A stretch of 64,000 nt of DNA, from positions 434,001-498,000 of the forward strand of contig NZ_PJRR01000019.1 in NCBI RefSeq assembly GCF_002858865.1. The letters run 5' to 3'. The notes beneath the pieces were generated by a model, which was not told the origin of the DNA, made no database searches, and saw only the letters and a program-made list of their open reading frames with translations. Positions 6,607 through 14,707 of this stretch are shown piece by piece. The first letter of the stretch is position 1; the number at the start of each line of letters is the position of its first letter. The DNA comes from Caulobacter vibrioides. Its GTDB lineage: Bacteria; Pseudomonadota; Alphaproteobacteria; Caulobacterales; Caulobacteraceae. The position numbers and the translations under genes are program-made.

Positions 6607-9429
6607 TCAGGCCTCATTCTTGGCCAGGAAGGCGCCGGTCGCTTCGATGGCCTCGACCAAGCTCACCCGCTCCAACGTGACGCCCTCGGGAAGGCTCGAG
6701 AACAGCCGCGTGGGCGCGGCCGCATCCAGCATCACGAAAACACCCCGGTCGTCGGCGCGCCGGATCAGCCGCCCGAAGGCCTGACTGATCCGCGCCCGGG
6801 CCACAGCGTCATCGTAGCCCTTGCCCCCGAAGCGCAGCCGGCGTGCCTTGTGCAGGACGTCCGGACGCGGCCAAGGCACGCGATCAAACACCAGAAGCCG
6901 CAGCGAGCGGCCCGGCACGTCCACGCCGTCGCGGATCGCGTCGGTGCCCAGCAGGCAGGCGTCCTCCTCGGCCCGGAAGATGTCCACCAAAGCCCCGACC
7001 TCCAGTGGGTCGACGTGCTGGGCGTAGAGCGCCAGCCCCTGATCGGCCAACGGCGCGGCGATGCGCTCATGCACGGCCTTGAGCCGACGAATGGCGGTGA
7101 AGAGACCAAGCCCCCCGCCCCCGGCCGCCAGGAACAGCTCGCGCATGGCCGCCGAGACCTGGCGCGGATCTTCCTTGTTCACATCGGTGACGACGAAGGC
7201 CTTGGCGTTGTTCTCGTAGTCGAACGGCGAAACGAGGCGCAGCACCTTGGGCGCGGTGGGCAGGCGCGCCGCGCCCGTGCGCATCTCGGCCAAGGCGAAC
7301 GGGTCCTCCAGCGCGGGATCGACCAGAGTGGCGCTGGTCACCAGCACCCCATGCGCCGGCGACAGCACCGCCGCGCGCAGCGGTTCGGTCGGGTCCACCC
7401 AATGCCGGCGACAGGCCGCGTCCACCACACGGCCATAGAGGAAGGTCGCCTCGAACCAGTCGACGAAGTCCGGATCGCTGTCGCTCGGCTCGACGTCGTC
7501 GTCCTCGATGGCTTTGAGGATCGAGCGCCAGGCCGGGAGGGTCATGCGCGCGCGGCGGTCCAGGCCGCGCAACGCGCCCTCGATCCGCGCCCGCTCTGAG
7601 GCGCCCAGGTGCTCGGCGTCCTCGTCGAGAACGTCTTCCAGCGCCCGGGCCAGGGCCAGCAGCGGGGCTTCGATGGCGGCCAGCGCCTTGGCGGCCTCTG
7701 GCGCGCGCTCGCGGACCAGATCGGTCGCCGGCCGCGCGTCGCATTGCAGGCCAAGATCGGCGCCACCCCGGTCACCGCTGCGAGCCCGCAGCTGCTCGAT
7801 CACCGCCACCAGGAAGTTCTCGATCGGACCGATCGGATTGATCTGCCCATCGGGCGGCGCGACCCGGCCTGACCAGCCCTCACCGGGCAGCGCGGCGGCG
7901 GCCTGAATAGCTTGGCTCATCGCGCCGCGCGCGCCTTCGCGGTCACCCAGAATGTCCAGCAGCCGTGCTTCAAGGCCGCGCCCACGGCGACCACGCCCTT
8001 CGGGTCCCCGGATCCAGCGCCGCAGCTCCGCCGCCTCCGCGCCCGACAGGGCGGCCGAGAAGGCGCTGTCGGCGGCCTCGAACAGGTGGTGGCCCTCGTC
8101 GAAGACAATGCGCTTAAGGCTGGTGGTCTCGTTGTCGCCCTTCAGCCCCCGCGCCGTGCGCGCGCCGTCGAAGGCCGCCTGGGTCAGGACCAGCGCGTGG
8201 TTGGCGATGACGAGGTCGGCGCGCTTGGACGCCCGCACCGCCTTCTCGATGAAGCAGATGCGATAGTGCTGACAACCCGCGTGGATACACTCGCCCCGCC
8301 GGTCGACGAGATTGGCGGGACTGGCCTGAACCGAGGGCGGCACGGCCGCCAGGGTCGGCAGCCAGGCGGGAAAGTCGCCGCCGGTCATGTCGCCATCGCG
8401 CGTGGCGCGGGCCCAGCGCACGGTCAGGGCCAGACCGATCAGGTCCCCGTTACCCAGCTGCGCGCCATTGATCTGCTCCTGAAAGTTCAACAGGCACAGA
8501 TAGTTCTCGCGGCCTTTTCGCACGACCGCCTTGCGGGCCCGCTCCTTGGGATCGGGATAGATCGACCGGCTCTCGCGCTCGATCTGCCGCTGCAGGGCGC
8601 GGGTATAGGTGCTGACCCAGACCGACGGGCCGTTGGCTTCGGCCCACAGCGACGCCGGCGCCAGATAGCCGAGCGTCTTGCCGACGCCCGTGCCCGCCTC
8701 GGCCAGCATCATGCGCGGCTCGCCCTCCCGCTCACGCGGCTGGAAGGCGAAGGTGGCTTCCTTGGCGAAGGTCGCCTGGGCTTCGCGCACCTCTTCAAGG
8801 CCCGATCGCTGAAGCAGTTCGGTCAGACGCTCGCCGGCGCGCTCAGGGTCGATCGGGCGCGACCCCGCTTCGCCGGGCGGCGCCTGGTCTTCCCACTCCA
8901 CAAGCCGCGCCCAGACATCGAGGCCCGAACCTCGGAACTGGTTGCCGACGGGAACCGAGCGCAGCGCGCCGATCACCGCCGGTCCCCACGACCAGCCGGC
9001 CTTGGCCAGGGTCTCGGCGATCGCCAGAGCCTCTTCGCGGGACGGGACCGGCGTCAGCGCCAGCTCTCGAAGCAGGGCGTCGGCGGCCTCGCGCAGGGTC
9101 TGGGCCTGCTCGGCCGCGCCGTGCGGTTCGCGCAGGCTCAGCGCCGTCGCCAGGCCCACCGCCGAGGGGGCGCAGAACGCCGCCGGACGCACAAAGGCGT
9201 GCAACTCCAGCACGTCGAACAGGCGCGGCGAGCGCGGTGGCGGCGACAGGTTCAGGCGACGGGCGGTCATGGCCGCATGGGCCACCAGCACCGGCCCATG
9301 CTCGAAGAGATCGCGGGCGTCCGGCGCGCGGAGCATGCGGGCCGCGCCGCCATCGGCCAGGCCGGCGCGCGGTCCGGGCAGGACGACCAGGGCCGGAGCC
9401 AGGTCCAGAGTCGGCGGCGAAGCAGTCAC
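6607..9429 (-). CDS. DinG/XPD-type ATP-dependent DNA helicase
   Basis: A 940-residue superfamily 2 helicase. Walker A is at residues 245-252 (AGTGVGKT) and the Walker B variant DEGH at 444-447. Between them are four cysteines at 312, 381, 386 and 392, spaced as in the iron-sulfur cluster of XPD/DinG helicases, which unwind DNA 5' to 3'. The C-terminal helicase half ends with FGRLIRRADDRGVFVMLD, the conserved motif VI region. The first 200 residues hold VLVAHAAMTARRLNL and LFDVLELHAFVRP, which look like a degenerate DnaQ-type exonuclease, the domain fused to DinG in some bacteria. The start is taken as GTG at 9429 with a weak ribosome site. A role in repair or clearing of DNA-RNA structures is inferred from the family. 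Confidence 0.85.
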   Translation of the reverse strand: MTASPPTLDLAPALVVLPGPRAGLADGGAARMLRAPDARDLFEHGPVLVAHAAMTARRLNLSPPPRSPRLFDVLELHAFVRPAAFCAPSAVGLATALSLREPHGAAEQAQTLREAADALLRELALTPVPSREEALAIAETLAKAGWSWGPAVIGALRSVPVGNQFRGSGLDVWARLVEWEDQAPPGEAGSRPIDPERAGERLTELLQRSGLEEVREAQATFAKEATFAFQPREREGEPRMMLAEAGTGVGKTLGYLAPASLWAEANGPSVWVSTYTRALQRQIERESRSIYPDPKERARKAVVRKGRENYLCLLNFQEQINGAQLGNGDLIGLALTVRWARATRDGDMTGGDFPAWLPTLAAVPPSVQASPANLVDRRGECIHAGCQHYRICFIEKAVRASKRADLVIANHALVLTQAAFDGARTARGLKGDNETTSLKRIVFDEGHHLFEAADSAFSAALSGAEAAELRRWIRGPEGRGRRGRGLEARLLDILGDREGARGAMSQAIQAAAALPGEGWSGRVAPPDGQINPIGPIENFLVAVIEQLRARSGDRGGADLGLQCDARPATDLVRERAPEAAKALAAIEAPLLALARALEDVLDEDAEHLGASERARIEGALRGLDRRARMTLPAWRSILKAIEDDDVEPSDSDPDFVDWFEATFLYGRVVDAACRRHWVDPTEPLRAAVLSPAHGVLVTSATLVDPALEDPFALAEMRTGAARLPTAPKVLRLVSPFDYENNAKAFVVTDVNKEDPRQVSAAMRELFLAAGGGGLGLFTAIRRLKAVHERIAAPLADQGLALYAQHVDPLEVGALVDIFRAEEDACLLGTDAIRDGVDVPGRSLRLLVFDRVPWPRPDVLHKARRLRFGGKGYDDAVARARISQAFGRLIRRADDRGVFVMLDAAAPTRLFSSLPEGVTLERVSLVEAIEATGAFLAKNEA

Positions 9430-9485
9430 CCGCGTTGGTTATCAGAAGCCGGCTCGAAACAGAATGGGAACGGGCGCAGCACGGC

Positions 9486-10451
9486 CTAACCCACCGGGTC
9501 CTCGTCATCCTCGGCCAAGCCGAGCAGCCGGTCGATCGCTCTTTGCGCCTTCTCGCGGACGGCGGGCTCGTCGCTGTCGGCCGCTCGTCGATACATTTGA
9601 AGCGCCAGCTCCCGATCAGACTTCACGCCGCGACCCGTCTCGCACATCACGCCCAGGGCAAACCAGGCGTCGTAGTCGCCCCGATCCGCCGCCAACTGGA
9701 ACCAGCGCATCGCCACCACATAGTTTCTGTCCGTCAGCTGCCCATTGTAGTGGGCCGCGCCCAATCGATACATCGCGTCCGGCAGCTCGTTCCGCGCCGC
9801 GGCGCGGTAGAAGTAGAGCGCCTTGTCGGAGTCCGAGGACACACCCATCCCCTCGGCGTGAAGTCGACCTAGTTCGTTCATGGCCTCGGCCGAGCCCATC
9901 TCGATGGCGCGGCGCAGCCAAAGAACGCCCCGTCTGGCGTCCGAGCGCCCGCCATACCCTTCCATCAGGGCGACGCCTGCGCCGAACGCGCCAGCGGCCG
10001 ATCCGGCCTCACCCGACCGCAGATACCAGGCGCGGGCCAGACGCGGGTTCTCGGGCAATCCGTATCCGCCCCGGTGCATCACAGCCATGTTGAACATGGC
10101 GTTCGGATCGCCCAGACGCGCCGCCCGCGCGTAGAGCTTCACGGCGCCAGGGGCGTCAACCGCCAGCCCTTCCGCGCCGAAGAGGTAGAGATTCCCGAGC
10201 TCGACCATCGCGTCGGTATCGCCGAGCGCCACAGCCTTTCGAAGCCAGACCAGCCCCTTAGCGACATCCGGCTCGCGCCCCTCGCCCCGAATGTGACAGA
10301 TCGCCAGATCGACATAGAAGGACGCGTCGCCGCCCTCCGCCGCCCGCTCGACGGCAGCGCAGTCGGTCTGGGAGCGCCAGTCCTGGGCGCGCGCCGAGTC
10401 ATCGGGCCAAAGGCCCGCGACGATCAGCGCGATCAACCAACCCAAACGCAT
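9486..10451 (-). CDS. Exported Sel1-repeat protein
   Basis: A 321-residue protein with a signal peptide (LGWLIALIVAGLWPDDSARAQ). At least six Sel1-like repeats follow, with the recurring pattern A-x3-LG-x-LY-x2-G and blocks such as AMVELGNLYLFG, AMNELGRLHAEGMG, AMYRLGAAHYNG and AWFALGVMCETGRG. Sel1 repeats are helical scaffolds for protein-protein contacts, usually in the periplasm or at the membrane. The ATG at 10451 is preceded by GAGG and leads directly into the signal; a GTG at 10478 is an alternative. It is transcribed away from the Lhr-type helicase. Its partner is unknown, although PodJ in this window uses the same repeat type. Confidence 0.8.
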   Translation of the reverse strand: MRLGWLIALIVAGLWPDDSARAQDWRSQTDCAAVERAAEGGDASFYVDLAICHIRGEGREPDVAKGLVWLRKAVALGDTDAMVELGNLYLFGAEGLAVDAPGAVKLYARAARLGDPNAMFNMAVMHRGGYGLPENPRLARAWYLRSGEAGSAAGAFGAGVALMEGYGGRSDARRGVLWLRRAIEMGSAEAMNELGRLHAEGMGVSSDSDKALYFYRAAARNELPDAMYRLGAAHYNGQLTDRNYVVAMRWFQLAADRGDYDAWFALGVMCETGRGVKSDRELALQMYRRAADSDEPAVREKAQRAIDRLLGLAEDDEDPVG

Positions 10452-10596
10452 CAATGCCTCATACCGCTGAAGCGTCACGACAGCGCCCCCAGCGTCAAGC
10501 CAGACAACCGCAAGCTATGGCCGATGCAACCGAACTCGCGCGGGGCGCGCGCAAAAGCAGGGTGAAACAGAAAGGGAACATGCTATATCGCCAGCA

Positions 10597-13176
10597 ATGC
10601 TCGCGGCGAACGCCCTTCCTCCTCAGTTCCAGGCCTGGTTCGCCAAACGCGGGTGGACCCCGCGCGACCATCAACTGGCGATGCTGGAAAAGGCGCGGGC
10701 CGGTCGCGGGGCCTTGCTGATCGCCCCGACCGGCGGCGGCAAGACCCTGGCGGGCTTCCTGCCCAGCCTGATCGAACTGGCCGAGCGTCCCCCGCGCAAC
10801 ACTCCGGCCGGCGTCCACACCCTCTATATCTCGCCGCTGAAGGCGCTGGCAGTGGACGTCGAGCGCAACCTGCTCACCCCCATTCGCGAGATGGGCCTGC
10901 CGATCGTCGCCGAAAGCCGCACCGGTGACACCGGCGAGAGCCGCAAGGCCCGCCAGAAGGTCCGCCCGCCCGACATTCTGCTGACCACGCCCGAGCAACT
11001 GGCGCTTTTCTGCGCCTGGGAGGGCGCGCGCGAGTACTTTTCCGACCTGCGCTGCGTCATCATCGATGAGGCCCATGCGATCTGGCCCAGCAAGCGCGGC
11101 GACCTCCTGGCGCTGGGTCTGTCACGCCTGCAGCAGTTCGCGCCCAACATGCGTCGGGTCGGGCTGTCGGCGACGGTCGATGACCCGGATCTGGTGCGAA
11201 AGTGGCTGGGCGTGAACCGGGTGGAAAATCCTCCCCCGCGCGCGGGGGAGGTGTCGGCGGAGCCGACGGAGGGGGCCAGCACGGCCGACCTCCAGCTCGC
11301 CCCCTCCGGCCCTCCGGGCCACCTCCCCCGCGCGCGGGGGAGGATATGCGAACCCGACATCGACCTCGTCCTGGGCGCCGGCGGCGCGCAGCCGGTCGTC
11401 GAGGTCCTCGTGTCCGGCGGCCGCGTGCCGTGGGCCGGTCACACGGCCGAACACGCGATGGCCGAGGTCTACGACATCATCAAAGCGGCCAAGACGGCGC
11501 TGGTGTTCGTCAACACCCGCTTCCAGGCCGAGTTCGCCTTCCAGCGACTGTGGGAGCTGAACGACGAGGGCCTGCCGATCGCTCTGCACCATGGCAGCCT
11601 GTCGGCCGAGCAGCGGCGCAAGGTCGAGGCGGCGATGGCGCGTGGCGACCTGCGCGCGGTGGTCTGCACCTCGACGCTCGACATGGGCATCGACTGGGGC
11701 GACGTTGATCTCGTCATCCAACTGGCCGCGCCCAAGGGCGCCTCGCGGATGGTCCAGCGCATCGGCCGCGCCAATCACCGCCTGGACGAACCGAGCCGCG
11801 CCCTGTTCGTGCCCGCAAGCCGCTTCGAGATGCTGGAGTGCCGCGCCGCCGCCGACGCCATCCTGGAAAACCACCTCGACGGCGAGCCGCCGCGTATCGG
11901 CGCGCTGGACGTCCTGGCCCAGCACATCATGGGCTGCGCCTGCTCCGAGCCGTTCAAGCTGACCGATCTCTATGACGAGGTCCGCTCGGCGGGGCCTTAC
12001 GCCGGCCTGACCTGGGAGGATTTCGAGGCCGTGGTCGACTTCGTCTCGACCGGCGGCTACGCGCTTCGCGCCTACGACAAGTTCCGGCGGATCGTGCCGA
12101 CCGCCGAAGGGCTCTGGACGGCGCGCAACGCCCAGGCCCGCCAACAGCAACGGATGAACGTGGGCGCGATCATCTCCCCCGCCATGATCAACATCCGCAT
12201 CGGCGGCGGCCGCAAACCCGTCGGTGGCCGCAAGATCGGCGAGGCCGAGGAAGGCTATTTCGAACAGCTGACGCCCGGAGACACCTTCGTCTTCGCCGGC
12301 CAGGTCTGGCGCTACAACAGCCTGGTCGGGGCCGACGCCTATGTCTCGCCCGCGCCCAACGATGATCCTAAGATGCCCAGCTGGGGCGGCTCGAAGTTCC
12401 CGCTATCGACCTATCTGGCCGGTCGCGTGCGCCAGATGATGCATGACGAGCGCGAGTGGAGCGCCCTGCCCGGCGACGTGCAGGAGTGGCTGTCCTGGCA
12501 GAAGATCCGTTCGGCCCTGCCAGCGGAGGGCGAGATGCTGCTGGAGACCTTCCCGCGCGGGAAGCGGTTCCACATGGTCTGCTATCCGTTCGACGGGCGC
12601 CTTGCCCACACCACCCTGGCCATGCTGCTGACCCGCCGCCTGGACCGTCTGGGCGTCGGCCCGCTGGGCTTTGTCTGCAACGACTACGCGCTGAACCTGT
12701 GGTCGCTGCGCCCTATGGACAACCTCGATATCGACGAGCTGTTCGCCCAGGACATGCTGGGCGACGACCTTGAGGCTTGGCTGGACGAGAGCTTCATGAT
12801 GAAGCGCTCGTTCAAGCACTGCGCCCTGATCGCGGGTCTGATCGAGCGCCGCCACCCTGGCGCCGAGAAGTCCGGCCGGCAGGTGACCTTCTCGACGGAC
12901 CTGATCTACGACGTGCTGCGCAAACACCAACCCGACCACCTGATGCTCCGCTGCGCGCGGCTCGACGCGGCCACCGGCCTGCTGGACATCGCGCGCCTGG
13001 GCGACATGCTGACCCGCGTCAGGGGGCGCATCCGGCACGTGGCGCTGGATCGGGTCTCGCCCTTCGCCGTCCCGATGATGCTGGAAATCGGCCGCGAGCG
13101 CGCGCCCGGCGACGCCGCCGGTGAGATGATCCTGGCCGAGGCTGAAGCCGACCTGATCGCCGAGGCGCGGCCGTGA
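10597..13176 (+). CDS. Lhr-type DEXH helicase, ligase-associated DNA damage response type
   Basis: An 859-residue superfamily 2 helicase. APTGGGKT near residue 45 is Walker A, IIDEAHAIW near 155 is the DEXH box and LSATVDDPD near 192 is motif III. Motifs STLDMGIDWG and QRIGRANHR (about 365-395) follow, then the winged-helix and Lhr-core region. Its stop overlaps the start of a PdeM phosphoesterase gene, which is how ligase-associated DNA damage response helicases are normally found, so a DNA repair role is likely. Residues about 211-250 (positions 11228-11345) are a palindromic repeat read in frame, rich in Pro, Gly and Arg, between motif III and the second RecA-like domain. The missing partners (ligase, exonuclease) are not in this window. 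Confidence 0.88.
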   Translation: MLAANALPPQFQAWFAKRGWTPRDHQLAMLEKARAGRGALLIAPTGGGKTLAGFLPSLIELAERPPRNTPAGVHTLYISPLKALAVDVERNLLTPIREMGLPIVAESRTGDTGESRKARQKVRPPDILLTTPEQLALFCAWEGAREYFSDLRCVIIDEAHAIWPSKRGDLLALGLSRLQQFAPNMRRVGLSATVDDPDLVRKWLGVNRVENPPPRAGEVSAEPTEGASTADLQLAPSGPPGHLPRARGRICEPDIDLVLGAGGAQPVVEVLVSGGRVPWAGHTAEHAMAEVYDIIKAAKTALVFVNTRFQAEFAFQRLWELNDEGLPIALHHGSLSAEQRRKVEAAMARGDLRAVVCTSTLDMGIDWGDVDLVIQLAAPKGASRMVQRIGRANHRLDEPSRALFVPASRFEMLECRAAADAILENHLDGEPPRIGALDVLAQHIMGCACSEPFKLTDLYDEVRSAGPYAGLTWEDFEAVVDFVSTGGYALRAYDKFRRIVPTAEGLWTARNAQARQQQRMNVGAIISPAMINIRIGGGRKPVGGRKIGEAEEGYFEQLTPGDTFVFAGQVWRYNSLVGADAYVSPAPNDDPKMPSWGGSKFPLSTYLAGRVRQMMHDEREWSALPGDVQEWLSWQKIRSALPAEGEMLLETFPRGKRFHMVCYPFDGRLAHTTLAMLLTRRLDRLGVGPLGFVCNDYALNLWSLRPMDNLDIDELFAQDMLGDDLEAWLDESFMMKRSFKHCALIAGLIERRHPGAEKSGRQVTFSTDLIYDVLRKHQPDHLMLRCARLDAATGLLDIARLGDMLTRVRGRIRHVALDRVSPFAVPMMLEIGRERAPGDAAGEMILAEAEADLIAEARP
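11228..11345. repeat. Palindromic repeat inserted in frame in the Lhr-type helicase gene
   Basis: A 118-base element beginning ATCCTCCCCCGCGCGCGGGG, followed by GAGGTGTCGGCGGAGCCGAC. It ends with the mirror image (CCCCTCCGGCCCTCCGGG, then CTCCCCCGCGCGCGGGGGAG and GAT). It forms two GC-rich hairpins and one large outer stem. It does not break the reading frame and adds about 40 residues. A close relative of the same layout is intergenic at 42531-42641. Confidence 0.85.
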
Positions 13177-13880
13177 CGCGTTTCCAATCCTCACCCTGCG
13201 GCGGCCTTCGCGTTGCGCTCGCCAATGTCGAGGTGATGCTGAGGTGGTCCGGCGCACTGTGGCTGGAGCGCGAGCGCACGCTGATCGTGGCCGACCTGCA
13301 CTTCGAGAAGGGCAGCAGCTACGCCGCGCGCTTTGGTCAGATGCTGCCGCCCTATGACACGCGTGAAACCCTGGATCGGCTCGATCGCGAGATCACCCAG
13401 TTGGCCCCTCAGCGACTGATCTTTCTGGGCGACAGCTTTCACGACGCCGCCGGCGAGGCCCGGCTGGCCAACGACGACTACCGTCGGTTGGAAGGTCTGG
13501 CTTCGGGACGAGAACTGGTCTGGGCGGTGGGCAACCATGACGCCGATGGCCCAAGAGCCTTGCCGGGTGACGTGATCGACGAGGCCAGCCTCGCGGGTCT
13601 CACGCTTCGGCATGAGCCCTTGCCCGGCGCGCAACCCGGCGAGGTGGCGGGGCACCTTCACCCCGCAGCCAAGGTGTCCAGCGGACGCGCCACGGTCCGC
13701 CGCCGCTGCTTCGTCACCGACGGGGCGCGTCTGGTTCTGCCCGCCTTTGGCGCCTATGCGGGCGGCCTGAATATTCTCGACGAAGCCTTTTCCGGTCTGT
13801 TCGACGGCCCGGTCCTGGCGGGAGCGCTGGGCCCCCAGCGGGTCCACGCGGTGGGCCTCAAATCCCTGCGACCGGACTAG
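13173..13880 (+). CDS. pdeM: Ligase-associated DNA damage response phosphoesterase PdeM
   Basis: A 235-residue calcineurin-like metallophosphoesterase. The metal-binding motifs are DLHFEKGSS (D-x-H, near residue 44), FLGDSFHD (GD, near residue 89) and AVGNHDADG (GNHD, near residue 120), with a C-terminal GHLHPAAK. Proteins of this type (MJ0037/PdeM family) are encoded beside Lhr-type helicases and are predicted nucleases or phosphodiesterases in DNA repair. The GTG start overlaps the helicase stop by four bases (GTGA), so the two are translationally coupled. Length is typical. The gene ends just before a palindromic repeat that probably terminates the operon. Confidence 0.85.
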   Translation: MTRFQSSPCGGLRVALANVEVMLRWSGALWLERERTLIVADLHFEKGSSYAARFGQMLPPYDTRETLDRLDREITQLAPQRLIFLGDSFHDAAGEARLANDDYRRLEGLASGRELVWAVGNHDADGPRALPGDVIDEASLAGLTLRHEPLPGAQPGEVAGHLHPAAKVSSGRATVRRRCFVTDGARLVLPAFGAYAGGLNILDEAFSGLFDGPVLAGALGPQRVHAVGLKSLRPD

Positions 13881-13993
13881 ACCGCGTTAGGTTTAAGTAT
13901 GAGCGGTTAAACCGCTCGAACGCGCTCTAAGTCTATGAATTAGAGCCTGTTTATCCGGTTTAGAGGATTCCATCTAAACCAGACAGGCTCTAG
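13879..13993. repeat. Two-unit palindromic repeat with a CcrM (GANTC) site
   Basis: Unit one (13879-13928) contains the self-complementary GAGCGGTTAAACCGCTC and ends CGCGCTCTA. Unit two (13941-13992) runs from TAGAGCCTGTTTATCCGG through a core AGAGGATTCCATCT to CAGACAGGCTCTA. The core contains GATTC at 13966-13970, a CcrM methylation site. It lies between pdeM and the convergent DUF3429 gene, where it can also act as a bidirectional terminator. Related copies are at 22366-22482 and 53766-53882. Confidence 0.82.
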
Positions 13994-14002
13994 CGCCGGC
14001 GC

Positions 14003-14464
14003 CTACATATGCAAGGCCTGCTCCAGCGCGAACGCCAGAGAGATGGCCGCGCCGGCGGTCATCAGGGTGCGCATCCGGGGCCGCCAACTCGGCCCCTCGT
14101 GGTCGGTGACATCCCAGACCCACTGCAGCAGGAACACCAGCAGGAAACCCGATAGCTGCCAGGCCGCTTCAAACTTCAGGCCGCCCAGCAACAGGCCAAA
14201 TCCAGCCAGCGGGAAGAGAAGAGAGATACCCAGGACCGACCATCGCGGACTAGGGTTCTCAATCTCAAGACCTGTACGGACCCCGCCGAAATAGGAAACC
14301 ATCGCAGCCGAGTAAGCCAGAAGTCCCAGCAAGGCGGACTTCCGGATGGCCACGGGGCCATAACAGAACAAGCCCGACGCGATAAAGAATGGGATCAGGG
14401 TCGATAGACCAAAGACCCACGCCGCCGGTGGAACCGGCGTCCGCCCGCCCGCGGACTCGTTCAT
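14003..14464 (-). CDS. DUF3429 family membrane protein
   Basis: A 153-residue integral membrane protein with about five hydrophobic segments: AAWVFGLSTLIPFFIASGLF, ALLGLLAYSAAMVSYFGG, WSVLGISLLFPLAGFGLLLG, WQLSGFLLVFLLQWVWDV and a C-terminal helix. The WxxGLxxLIPF opening, the YxAxMxSYFGG motif in the second helix and the overall length match DUF3429 proteins, whose function is unknown. The ATG at 14464 gives the usual short cytoplasmic head. It faces pdeM across the repeat and is followed on its upstream side by about 240 bases without an evident gene. Confidence 0.8.
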   Translation of the reverse strand: MNESAGGRTPVPPAAWVFGLSTLIPFFIASGLFCYGPVAIRKSALLGLLAYSAAMVSYFGGVRTGLEIENPSPRWSVLGISLLFPLAGFGLLLGGLKFEAAWQLSGFLLVFLLQWVWDVTDHEGPSWRPRMRTLMTAGAAISLAFALEQALHM

Positions 14465-14707
14465 GCCACAACTCCTTCGGAAGGCGACCTTGGTCGCCCG
14501 CCCCTGCCCCTAACGCGACTATTACCGACCGGACGCGATAGGTCCACGGACGATCTTCAGCGCGCGAAGCCCTGCCTTATGACCTGAATTGGCCCGGGAA
14601 GGTGTTTGAATGCAATGGAGTTTATCCCGAACAGGCGCCAAGGCGAGCGAGAACGGGCCACGACAAACGCGGCCCTCTTCCCGGCAAAGCGCGAGGTCGC
14701 GAGGCGT

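Noticed and set aside
7912..9489. A 525-residue open frame opposite the DinG-type helicase
   Set aside because: Its composition is Gln/Arg/Gly-rich without motifs, as expected for an antisense shadow of a high-GC gene.
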